Source: Arenibacter sp965652575
GTDB lineage: Bacteria; Bacteroidota; Bacteroidia; Flavobacteriales; Flavobacteriaceae
Length of the DNA stretch: 6,546 nt
Assembly (NCBI GenBank): GCA_965652575.1
Contig: CBFGWQ010000205.1
Span: forward strand, 1-6,546
Direction of reading: 5' to 3'
The notes beneath the pieces are model-generated. The model did no database searches. It was not told where the DNA came from and saw only the letters and a list, made by a program, of their open reading frames with translations. The position numbers were made by a program, and so were the translations under genes. Each line of letters opens with the position of its first letter. Positions within the stretch are counted from its first letter, which is position 1. Positions 1 through 6,537 of the stretch are shown in pieces.

Positions 1-81
1 ATTGCAAATTCCTCAAAAAATGAAGTTCCTATTTCGGAAAAGTTCACGATATTGAAGCCTGCAAATTGCAGTAGCGCGTAA
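1..81 (+). CDS. possible 3' end of an upstream gene (partial, unidentified)
   Basis: Frame 1 is open from the left edge of the window to a TAA at 79-81, giving 26 residues that end in KPANCSSA. The stretch has a plausible protein composition, but a 26-codon run without a stop is expected by chance fairly often, so this is weak. If real, it is the C-terminus of a gene lying about 95 bases upstream of the dehydratase on the same strand, and it could belong to the same sugar-utilisation cluster. I do not recognise the family. The inverted repeat at 59-71 lies inside this stretch. Confidence 0.25.
   Translation: MANSSKNEVPISEKFTILKPANCSSA
59..71. promoter_or_regulatory. short perfect inverted repeat, candidate operator
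   Basis: CTGCAA-A-TTGCAG is a perfect 6+1+6 inverted repeat about 105 bases before the start of the first catabolic gene. Its size and symmetry would suit a dimeric repressor such as the LacI or GntR types that often control sugar operons, but no regulator gene is in the window and no second copy was found before the other genes. It also falls within the possible coding end at 1-81, so it may be chance. I could not identify a convincing Bacteroidota-type promoter (TAnnTTTG with an upstream TTG) between here and 177. Confidence 0.2.
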
Positions 82-176
82 AGGTCCCAAAAAATTATCG
101 ATATGGAAATTTCTTTGTGGCCCTTATAAGCTATGTCGAATCGAATATTGGCGGGTGCATTAAATCAAAATCATCA

Positions 177-1901
177 ATGGAAAAAAAGGACAGGAAAAAA
201 CTGCGTAGCAGCAATTGGTTCGGTCGTACAGGTAAGGACGGATTTATCTATAGGGCCTGGATGAAGAACCAGGGAATACCGGATTATGAGTTCAATAACA
301 AACCGGTAATCGGTATCTGCAATACCTGGTCCGAGCTTACCCCTTGCAACGGTCATTTTAGGGAGTTGGCAGAATCCGTGAAAAAGGGTATTTGGGAGGC
401 TGGTGGATTCCCGGTAGAATTTCCGGTAATGTCCTTGGGGGAAACCATTATGAAGCCTACGGCCATGCTTTACAGAAATTTGGCCAGTATGGATGTGGAG
501 GAAAGTATACGCGCCAATCCTTTGGACGGGGTTGTATTGTTGTGTGGTTGTGATAAGACCACCCCTTCCCTGGTCATGGGGGCCTGTAGCGTGGATCTCC
601 CCACCATTGTAGTATCCGGTGGTCCTATGCTGACCGGTAAGTACCGGGGGAAAAATATTGGTACCAGTGATATTTGGCGCTATCATGACGACGTTAGGGA
701 AGGGAAACTGGAGAACTCGGAGTTACGGAATATTGAGGCGGCCATGTGCAGAAGTGACGGACATTGTGCCGTTATGGGGACGGCTTCTTCCATGGCCTGT
801 ATGGTAGAGGCATTGGGATTGAGCCTGCCCGAAAATGCGGCTATCCCTGCGGCAGATGCCCGTAGAAAGGTATTGGCACAATTGAGCGGACTGCGAATAG
901 TTGAAATGGTTCGGGAAGATCTTAAACTATCCAATATTTTGACCATAAAGGCTTTTGAAAATGCCATAAAGGTAAATGCGGCCATAGGCGGTTCCACTAA
1001 TTTTGTGATCCATCTTTTGGCCATAGCAGGAAGGATCGGGGTTCCTTTAAAGTTGGAGGATTTTAATAGGCTTTCGGCCAATATCCCCCTGATTGCCAAT
1101 TTACAGCCTTCGGGCAAACACTTTATGGAAGATCTGTTTTATGCCGGGGGCTTGCCCGCAGTGCTAAAGGAACTTAAGGACATCTTGAACAACGATGTCA
1201 TTACCGTAAACGGTAAAACGGTCGGGGAAAATTATCAAAAGGCACAAAATTATGATATCGATGTTATAGGGAGTGTACATAAACCCTTTAACAACGCTAC
1301 GGGTTTGGCCATTCTCACCGGCAACCTCGCCGAAAACGGGGCGGTAATAAAACCCTCGGCGGCAAGTGCCCACTTGCTGAAACATACGGGCAGGGCAGTG
1401 GTCTTTGAAAATATTGAGGATTATAAGGCCAGAATAGATACTGACGCACTGGATGTGGATGAGAACTGTGTTCTGGTACTGAAAAATGTGGGTCCCAGGG
1501 GATACCCGGGAATGCCGGAAGTAGGGAATATGGGCCTCCCCAAAAAACTTTTGGAGAAGGGTGTTAAGGATATGGTCCGTATTTCGGATGGGCGTATGAG
1601 CGGTACCGGTTTTGGAACAGTGGTACTGCACGTATCCCCTGAGGCCGCCATGGGTGGAAATTTTTCGGTATTGGAAGATGGGGATATGATAAGCTTGGAT
1701 GTGCATAATCGAAGTTTAACAGTGGCCCTATCTGATGAGGAATTGGAAAAACGAAAGAAAAATAGAAAAGTTTTGCCCCCAATCGTAGACCGGGGATATG
1801 TTAATTTATATGTAAACCATGTGCAGCAGGCACATTTGGGTGCAGACATGGATTTTTTAAGGGGTAATTCCGGTAGCGATGTCGCTAGGGATTCCCATTA
1901 A
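177..1901 (+). CDS. IlvD/Edd-family sugar-acid dehydratase (L-arabinonate/D-xylonate-type)
   Basis: Predicted cytoplasmic Fe-S enzyme of 574 residues that removes water from an aldonate to give a 2-keto-3-deoxy sugar acid. The sequence fits the pentonate/hexonate dehydratase branch of IlvD/Edd rather than the branched-chain amino-acid enzyme: it has the SSNWFGR start, WSELTPCN, GCDKTT, GHCAVMGTASSM and the C-terminal HVQQAHLGADMDFL followed by RDSH. Expected [2Fe-2S] ligands are C57, C125 and C197. Metal-site residues are E89, D126 and K127, the lysine usually carbamylated. The catalytic serine is S475 in GRMSGTGFG. These spacings agree within a few residues with my recollection of Rhizobium L-arabinonate dehydratase. 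The frame extends upstream to a GTG at 117, but the ATG at 177 gives the family's usual N-terminus and length, so I prefer it. It is the first of four co-directional genes. Family is near certain; the exact substrate (arabinonate, xylonate, galactonate, fuconate) is not resolved. Confidence 0.95.
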   Translation: MEKKDRKKLRSSNWFGRTGKDGFIYRAWMKNQGIPDYEFNNKPVIGICNTWSELTPCNGHFRELAESVKKGIWEAGGFPVEFPVMSLGETIMKPTAMLYRNLASMDVEESIRANPLDGVVLLCGCDKTTPSLVMGACSVDLPTIVVSGGPMLTGKYRGKNIGTSDIWRYHDDVREGKLENSELRNIEAAMCRSDGHCAVMGTASSMACMVEALGLSLPENAAIPAADARRKVLAQLSGLRIVEMVREDLKLSNILTIKAFENAIKVNAAIGGSTNFVIHLLAIAGRIGVPLKLEDFNRLSANIPLIANLQPSGKHFMEDLFYAGGLPAVLKELKDILNNDVITVNGKTVGENYQKAQNYDIDVIGSVHKPFNNATGLAILTGNLAENGAVIKPSAASAHLLKHTGRAVVFENIEDYKARIDTDALDVDENCVLVLKNVGPRGYPGMPEVGNMGLPKKLLEKGVKDMVRISDGRMSGTGFGTVVLHVSPEAAMGGNFSVLEDGDMISLDVHNRSLTVALSDEELEKRKKNRKVLPPIVDRGYVNLYVNHVQQAHLGADMDFLRGNSGSDVARDSH

Positions 1902-1914
1902 TTATTTATCTATC

Positions 1915-2679
1915 ATGGATTTTAAGGATAAAGTGGCCATTGTAACAGGTGCAGGGCAGGGTATTGGCCTGGAAATCTGTAAACAATTGGTGGCCCATGG
2001 GGCCAATGTTATTTTGAACGATCTGGATGCCGTTCTTGCTAAAGGGGCCGTTGCAAAAATGGACCTAAAGAATGGGAAATGTATTCCTTTTATTGGGGAT
2101 TCGGGAGATATAGGGGTTATACAACAGATGGTGGACAGGGCCGTTGAAGAATTTGGAAAATTGGATGTAGTGGTTGCCAATGCAGGGATTACCCTCTTTG
2201 GGGAATTCCTTACTTATCCGCCGGAATCTTTTTTTGAGGTGATGAAAGTTAATTTGGGCGGCAGTTTCTATTTGGCCCAGACAGCCGCCAGACAAATGAT
2301 AAAGCAGGGAGTGGGAGGGTCCCTCCTTTTTATGTCATCGGTAACGGGGCATCAGGCACATGAAAACTTGGCGGCCTACGGCATGAGCAAGGCCGCATTG
2401 GAAATGTTGGCCAAAAATTTGGTCATAGAACTATCGCCCTATAAAATAAATATAAATACAGTGGCTCCCGGTGCTACCTTGACCGAAAGGACCATGAAGG
2501 ATAAAGACTATTTGGGGACCTGGCAGAATATAACGCCCTTGGGAAGACCTGCATCCGTAAATGATATTGCCCAGGCCGTTTTGTTCTTGGTCTCCGATAA
2601 TGCCAAACATATAACGGGACAAAGTTTGGTGATCGATGGGGGTTGGACATCGGTGAGTCCCTCTCCCTATAAAAATTAA
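1915..2679 (+). CDS. short-chain dehydrogenase/reductase, probable sugar (or keto-deoxy acid) dehydrogenase
   Basis: Classical SDR of 254 residues with a Rossmann fold. The cofactor motif TGAGQGIG is at 11-18, and an acidic residue follows strand beta-2 (D36), which usually favours NAD over NADP. The ANAG motif is at 88-91. The catalytic set is N113, S142, Y155 and K159 in YGMSK, and the C-terminal GGW region is typical of the glucose 1-dehydrogenase-like group. The ATG at 1915 is chosen because it places MDFKDKVAIVTG at the N-terminus as in relatives; an in-frame ATG at 1879 would overlap the preceding gene and add 12 unconserved residues. It starts 13 bases after the dehydratase stop, so co-transcription is likely. 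No Shine-Dalgarno is visible. Inferred role: oxidation of an aldose to its lactone, feeding the next gene's product. Alternatively it oxidises C4 of the 2-keto-3-deoxy acid made by the dehydratase. SDR family is certain; substrate is unknown. Confidence 0.93.
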   Translation: MDFKDKVAIVTGAGQGIGLEICKQLVAHGANVILNDLDAVLAKGAVAKMDLKNGKCIPFIGDSGDIGVIQQMVDRAVEEFGKLDVVVANAGITLFGEFLTYPPESFFEVMKVNLGGSFYLAQTAARQMIKQGVGGSLLFMSSVTGHQAHENLAAYGMSKAALEMLAKNLVIELSPYKININTVAPGATLTERTMKDKDYLGTWQNITPLGRPASVNDIAQAVLFLVSDNAKHITGQSLVIDGGWTSVSPSPYKN

Positions 2680-2745
2680 TTCGTTGCCCAAAGTCTCAAA
2701 ATGCACCTTAAAAAAGCCGTCAATATATTAAAGATTTAAAAAAGG

Positions 2746-3633
2746 ATGAATCCAGAAGCAGTTAGTGGAATTATATGCGAATTGGGGGAGGGCCCCCTTT
2801 GGGACAACGTTAAAAAACAGATATGTTGGGTAGATATTTTGAATGGTAGTATCCATGAATGGTCTCCAAAAACCAATACTTCCACCACCATTTCGGTAGG
2901 CCAAATGATAGGTGCCATGGCCATTTCCAACAATGGGCATTATATTGCTGCCATGAAGGACGGATTTGGGTTTGTAAACCGTAAGACCGGGGAAATTGAA
3001 ATGGTGGCGAATCCTGAGAAGGAATTGCCGGAAAACAGATTTAATGATGGGAAGTGTGATCCTGCAGGCCGTTTTTGGGCAGGGACCATGCCGGTGGCGG
3101 AAGATGATTCCTCCGGGAGCCTATATGTTTTGGATGCTTCATTACATGTTGGGAAAAAGGAGTCCAATATTAGCGTTTCCAATGGCCTGGCCTGGAGCCT
3201 TGATCATAAAACAATGTATTTTATAGATTCCCCCACCCGGAAAGTAGTAGGTTACGATTACGATATGGCCAGTGGTGAATTGGCCAACAAAAGAACGGTC
3301 GTTGCCATTGCCGAGGAAGACGGCTTTCCGGATGGGATGACCATAGACCATGAGGGCATGTTATGGGTGGCCCATTGGGGAGGATGGCAGGTGGCCCGCT
3401 ATGACCCTGGAACGGGAAAAAAATTATGTTCCATTGCCATGCCGGTTTCCCAGGTTACCTCCTGTGCCTTTGGGGGCGAAACCATGGAAGATCTGTATAT
3501 AACTTCGGCCAGAAAAGGACTTGGTAAAGAGGAACTGGGGAAACAGCCCTTGGCGGGATCCTTATTTGTAGTTAGGAATTGTGGCCATAAGGGACTTCCG
3601 GCCTATAAGTTTTTACCCGATTTACCTGTATAA
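2746..3633 (+). CDS. SMP-30/gluconolactonase/LRE-family sugar lactonase
   Basis: Cytoplasmic six-bladed beta-propeller protein of 295 residues, predicted to hydrolyse an aldonolactone to the open sugar acid. Family signatures are visible in order: LGEGPLWD with metal ligand E15, WVDI at 28-31, RFNDGK with likely substrate contacts R98 and N100, SNGLAWS with metal ligand N146, and PDGMTID with metal ligand D196. These match the Glu/Asn/Asp divalent-metal triad known for regucalcin and bacterial gluconolactonases. No signal peptide is present, so it acts on an intracellular lactone. The start at ATG 2746 puts the E15 motif at the usual distance from the N-terminus. It follows the SDR by 66 bases and precedes the symporter by 42 bases, which fits a lactonase between the dehydrogenase and dehydratase steps. 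Metal preference and lactone specificity cannot be read from the sequence. Confidence 0.93.
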   Translation: MNPEAVSGIICELGEGPLWDNVKKQICWVDILNGSIHEWSPKTNTSTTISVGQMIGAMAISNNGHYIAAMKDGFGFVNRKTGEIEMVANPEKELPENRFNDGKCDPAGRFWAGTMPVAEDDSSGSLYVLDASLHVGKKESNISVSNGLAWSLDHKTMYFIDSPTRKVVGYDYDMASGELANKRTVVAIAEEDGFPDGMTIDHEGMLWVAHWGGWQVARYDPGTGKKLCSIAMPVSQVTSCAFGGETMEDLYITSARKGLGKEELGKQPLAGSLFVVRNCGHKGLPAYKFLPDLPV

Positions 3634-3675
3634 AATGATGAATAGTATAGACCAACATAGCCATAATACATAGGG

Positions 3676-5301
3676 ATGAAAGGATTGGACGCACTGGATT
3701 GGCTGGTGATCAGCGCCTATTTTGTGATATTGCTCGGGGTGGCCTGGTGGGTAATAAAACAAAAGCAAAAGAATACGGAAGATTATTTTTTGGCAGGACG
3801 GAACATCGGATGGTTTATGGTAGGGGCCTCCATTTTTGCTTCCAACATTGGATCCGAACATGTGGTGGGATTGGCAGGGAACGGTGCAGGGGATAAAATG
3901 CCCCTATTGATTTATGAGCTCCATGCATGGATAGTTTTGATGTTGGGTTGGGTATTTCTGCCTTTCTATGCCAGGAGCGGTGTTTTTACCATGCCGGAGT
4001 TTTTGGAAAGGCGCTTCGATGCCCGCTCCAGATGGGTACTTTCCATTATTTCTATAATTGCCTATATTCTTACCAAGGTTTCTGTGACCATATATGCAGG
4101 TGGGGTGGTGGTATCCGCCCTTTTGGGAATCCCATTTTGGATAGGTGCGGTGGCAACGGTGGCGCTTACAGGACTCTATACTATTTTAGGGGGAATGCGG
4201 GCAGTGGTCTATACCGAGACCATTCAGGCCATTGTATTGGTGCTTGGGGCCGGAATTTTAAGTTTTATGGGGCTTGAAGCTGTTGGTGGTTGGGGAACGC
4301 TGAAGGAAACCATAGGAATGGATTATTTTAATATGTGGAGGCCCAATTCGGATCCCGATTATCCTTGGTTGCCCTTATTCCTGACCAGTACCATTGTAGG
4401 GATCTGGTATTGGTGTACGGATCAGGTAATCGTACAACGGGTGCTTACTGCCAAAAGTATCAAGGAAGGTAGGCGTGGAAGCATCTTTGGGGCCCTTCTA
4501 AAACTGATGCCCGTTTTTCTTTTTCTAATTCCGGGAGTAGTGGCTTTGGGACTTAAACTACAGGGCAAATTGGAATGGAACAGCCCGGACGAAGCATTTC
4601 CGGTGCTAATGAGCAACCTTTTGCCATCCGGCCTGCGTGGATTGGTGGCGGCTGGATTATTGGCCGCCCTGATGAGTTCTTTGGCTTCCGTTTTCAATTC
4701 CTGTTCCACCCTGTTTACCCTGGATATTTACAAAAAGCTGAAACCCGAAAAACCTGAGGAGGAATTGGTGAAAACAGGGAGGACCGCCACTTTTTTTGTG
4801 GTAGGTCTGGGCCTGTTGTGGATACCGGTCATTACAAGACTTTCAGACGGTCTCTACGAATACTTACAGAATGTACAGGCCTATATTTCCCCTCCCATCA
4901 CGGCAGTATTTCTATTGGGAATTTTTTATAAGCGGATTAATGCCAACGGGGCCATAGCTACTTTGGTGGGCGGACTCATTATTGGGTTTTCCAAACTGAC
5001 CTTGGAAATTATGAAATCCAGTTTTTCCGAGGGAAGTTTTCTTTTTAATCTCGCCGACGTAAACTGGTTGGTATTTGCGGCCTATTTCTTTGCCCTTTGT
5101 GTGGCCATAGCGGTGATAGTAAGTATGTTTTATCCGGCCCCTTCGGCCACACAACTGTCCGGACTAACTTTCGGAACGGTTACGATAAAACAGAAGGCGG
5201 ACAACAAGCAGAGTTATAATGGTTGGGATATAACGGCTTCGGTATTGGTGGTGCTGATTGTGCTGTATATTATGGTTTCTTTTAGTACGTTTTCATTGTA
5301 A
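3676..5301 (+). CDS. sodium/sugar symporter, SSS family (SGLT-type)
   Basis: Inner-membrane sodium:solute symporter of 541 residues, close to the 543 of Vibrio SglT, with about 14 hydrophobic segments from LDWLVISAYF near residue 8 to the last one near 519-537. SGLT signatures include NTEDYFLAGR at 33-42, FASNIGSEH at 54-62, MPEFLERRF at 106-114, WCTDQVIVQR at 246-255, MSSLASVFNS at 333-342 and SPPITAVFLLGIFYKR at 405-420. By comparison with remembered SGLT structures, the Na2 site is A55, I58, A331, S334 and S335. The sugar-site set is N57, H62, E81, K276 and Q398. These point to sugar rather than proline, pantothenate or acetate transport. It is the last gene of the plus-strand set and would import the sugar that the upstream enzymes oxidise. 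The ATG at 3676 fits the family's N-terminus; a short TAGGG lies too close to it to act as a normal ribosome binding site. The transported sugar is unknown. Confidence 0.94.
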   Translation: MKGLDALDWLVISAYFVILLGVAWWVIKQKQKNTEDYFLAGRNIGWFMVGASIFASNIGSEHVVGLAGNGAGDKMPLLIYELHAWIVLMLGWVFLPFYARSGVFTMPEFLERRFDARSRWVLSIISIIAYILTKVSVTIYAGGVVVSALLGIPFWIGAVATVALTGLYTILGGMRAVVYTETIQAIVLVLGAGILSFMGLEAVGGWGTLKETIGMDYFNMWRPNSDPDYPWLPLFLTSTIVGIWYWCTDQVIVQRVLTAKSIKEGRRGSIFGALLKLMPVFLFLIPGVVALGLKLQGKLEWNSPDEAFPVLMSNLLPSGLRGLVAAGLLAALMSSLASVFNSCSTLFTLDIYKKLKPEKPEEELVKTGRTATFFVVGLGLLWIPVITRLSDGLYEYLQNVQAYISPPITAVFLLGIFYKRINANGAIATLVGGLIIGFSKLTLEIMKSSFSEGSFLFNLADVNWLVFAAYFFALCVAIAVIVSMFYPAPSATQLSGLTFGTVTIKQKADNKQSYNGWDITASVLVVLIVLYIMVSFSTFSL

Positions 5302-5332
5302 TGATTACGGGAACCTTTTTTAAACCCCAAAC

Positions 5333-6217
5333 TTACCCCAGTTTTTCCCTAAAAAAATCGATGGTCCGTCCCCAGGCCAATTCGGCGGCTTCCCGGTCAT
5401 ACCGTGGTGTGGTATCATTATGGAAACCATGGTTTGCCTTAGGGTATATATAGGCCTTGTATTCCTTTCCATATTTTTTTAGGGCCTCTTCATAGGCCGG
5501 CCACCCTTCGTTGACGCGTGTATCCAATTCGCCAAAATGGAGCAGTAAAGGAGCATTTATCTTATCGATATCCTCTGTTGGCTGTCCCCCGTAGAAAGGA
5601 ACGGAAGCTCCTAAATGGGGAACCTTTACCGCCATCATATTGGAAATCCAACCTCCAAAGCAGAATCCTACTACACCAACTTGGCCGGAGCATTCCGGGT
5701 GGGTCTTTAAATACGAAAAGGCGGCGATAAAATCCTCCAACATTTCATCCCGATTTCGTTTGCTTTGCAGTGCCCGGCCCTCATCGTCATTGCCGGGATA
5801 ACCGCCCAGCGGTGTCAATGCATCCGGGGCCAAAGAGATGAACCCGGCGAGGCCTGCCCTACGCCCTACATCTTCTATGTGCGGATTCAATCCACGGTTT
5901 TCGTGGACCACGATAATCCCCGGAAGTGTTACCTTGGCATCGGCCGGTCTGGAAAGCAGGCCCTTGATGGAGCCACCCCCTTTGGGGGAATCGTAATGTA
6001 TATATTCCGATTTTAATTTTGGATCGTCCGGTCTTATCTGTATTTTTTTTACGTAATCGGGGGAAATAAAGCTAAGAAGTGAAGCAACCGTTACTCCCCC
6101 GACCGCATAGGTCGATAATTTATCCATAAACAACCTTCTGCTTAGCCTGTTGTGGGCATAGTCGTCATATAGGTCGAAAACCTCTTGTTCAATATCTTCT
6201 TTTTTCAATGTTTTCAT
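5333..6217 (-). CDS. dienelactone hydrolase-family alpha/beta hydrolase with Tat-like N-terminus
   Basis: Alpha/beta hydrolase of 294 residues in the dienelactone hydrolase family, resembling the YghX-type proteins. Catalytic residues are C186 as nucleophile in GFCFGG, D232 in GELDTRV and H263 in ANHGF; E106 in VVHENRG matches the conserved glutamate of the family. An N-terminal extension of about 60 residues holds a conserved-looking EVFDLYDDYAHNR segment, then SRRLFMDK at 26-33 and a hydrophobic run around 38-52. This resembles a twin-arginine export signal or membrane anchor, so the protein may act in the periplasm. I chose the ATG at 6217. The frame stays open to a GTG at 6361, but the extra 48 residues do not look like this family. 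It converges on the symporter with 31 bases between stops and is probably transcribed separately. The substrate is unknown; an ester or lactone is expected. An exact dienelactone role is unlikely without aromatic-degradation genes nearby. Confidence 0.9.
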   Translation of the reverse strand: MKTLKKEDIEQEVFDLYDDYAHNRLSRRLFMDKLSTYAVGGVTVASLLSFISPDYVKKIQIRPDDPKLKSEYIHYDSPKGGGSIKGLLSRPADAKVTLPGIIVVHENRGLNPHIEDVGRRAGLAGFISLAPDALTPLGGYPGNDDEGRALQSKRNRDEMLEDFIAAFSYLKTHPECSGQVGVVGFCFGGWISNMMAVKVPHLGASVPFYGGQPTEDIDKINAPLLLHFGELDTRVNEGWPAYEEALKKYGKEYKAYIYPKANHGFHNDTTPRYDREAAELAWGRTIDFFREKLG

Positions 6218-6450
6218 GGGCGTTAATTTATGGTTGAACCAGCTTTGCCACGGTTCTTCCGATTCAAAATAGGCACTTATCACATCATTATAGGACGAAT
6301 AGGGCGAGACTCCTATAAAAGGGATTTTCAGAACTCTATTGCTTTTGATTAACGTATTCACAACAAAATAAAGCCCTGAAATAATAACGTGACTTATAAA
6401 AGTATGAAATTAGTTTTAACTTTTAAAGATATTTTGTTGGAAGCCGTAAG

Positions 6451-6492
6451 CAGTTGGCAATGAACAGTGAACAATGAACAGTGAACAATGGC
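6451..6492. repeat. heptad tandem repeat, six 7-base units
   Basis: Six adjacent 7-base units are visible: CAGTTGG, CAATGAA, CAGTGAA, CAATGAA, CAGTGAA, CAATGGC. The four inner units alternate perfectly between two variants, giving a 14-base unit (CAATGAACAGTGAA) present twice plus five bases. The outer units are diverged but keep the CA(A/G)T start. The array is intergenic, upstream of the hydrolase. Its regularity marks it as a real tandem repeat and not simple base-composition bias; its function is unknown. Confidence 0.8.
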
Positions 6493-6537
6493 ATTGAAAT
6501 AAGAAGTTTTATAACTGTCAATTGTTTTGTTTGCCAA
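6454..6537. repeat. imperfect long inverted repeat enclosing the heptad array
   Basis: TTGGCAA at 6454-6460 is the exact reverse complement of TTGCCAA at 6531-6537. Just inside, CAATGAACAGT at 6458-6468 pairs with ACTGTCAATTG at 6514-6524 at 9 of 11 positions. The arms do not line up without a bulge, and the two pairings share CAA at 6458-6460. A small perfect pair, CAATG-G-CATTG, also lies at 6486-6496. The right arm is followed by GGA and six T bases at the window edge. It could be a REP-like intergenic element or part of a terminator for a gene outside the window, but the pairing is weak. Confidence 0.3.

Noticed and set aside
96..103. TATCGATA 8-base palindrome in the leader of the dehydratase
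   Set aside because: Too short and A/T-rich to separate from chance; no second copy or matching motif was seen.
117..176. GTG-initiated 20-residue extension of the dehydratase
   Set aside because: The ATG at 177 gives the family's usual N-terminus just before the conserved SSNWFGR motif, and the extension has no family-like residues.
174..1849. Several minus-strand open frames opposite the dehydratase
   Set aside because: They overlap a strongly conserved gene, show no recognisable motifs, and look like antisense shadows of its codon use.
177..1901. Dihydroxy-acid dehydratase (IlvD) of branched-chain amino-acid synthesis
   Set aside because: The N-terminal SSNWFGR and WSELTPCN motifs, the C-terminal HVQQAHLGADMDFL and the sugar-gene neighbours fit the sugar-acid branch, and no other ilv genes are nearby.
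1879..1914. Upstream ATG for the SDR, overlapping the dehydratase end
   Set aside because: SDRs of this type start shortly before the KVAIVTG strand; ATG 1915 fits that and leaves a normal 13-base gap.
3699..4757. Plus-strand open frames in other phases within the symporter, and opposing minus-strand frames
   Set aside because: They lie fully inside the symporter coding sequence and have no family features, so they are frame shadows.
5302..5332. Possible bidirectional terminator between the symporter and the hydrolase
   Set aside because: There is a T-run (and A-run on the other strand), but I could not find a stable GC-rich stem in the 31-base gap.
5518..6016. Plus-strand open frames opposite the hydrolase
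   Set aside because: The minus-strand frame carries the complete Cys/Asp/His hydrolase signature; the opposing frames have no motifs.
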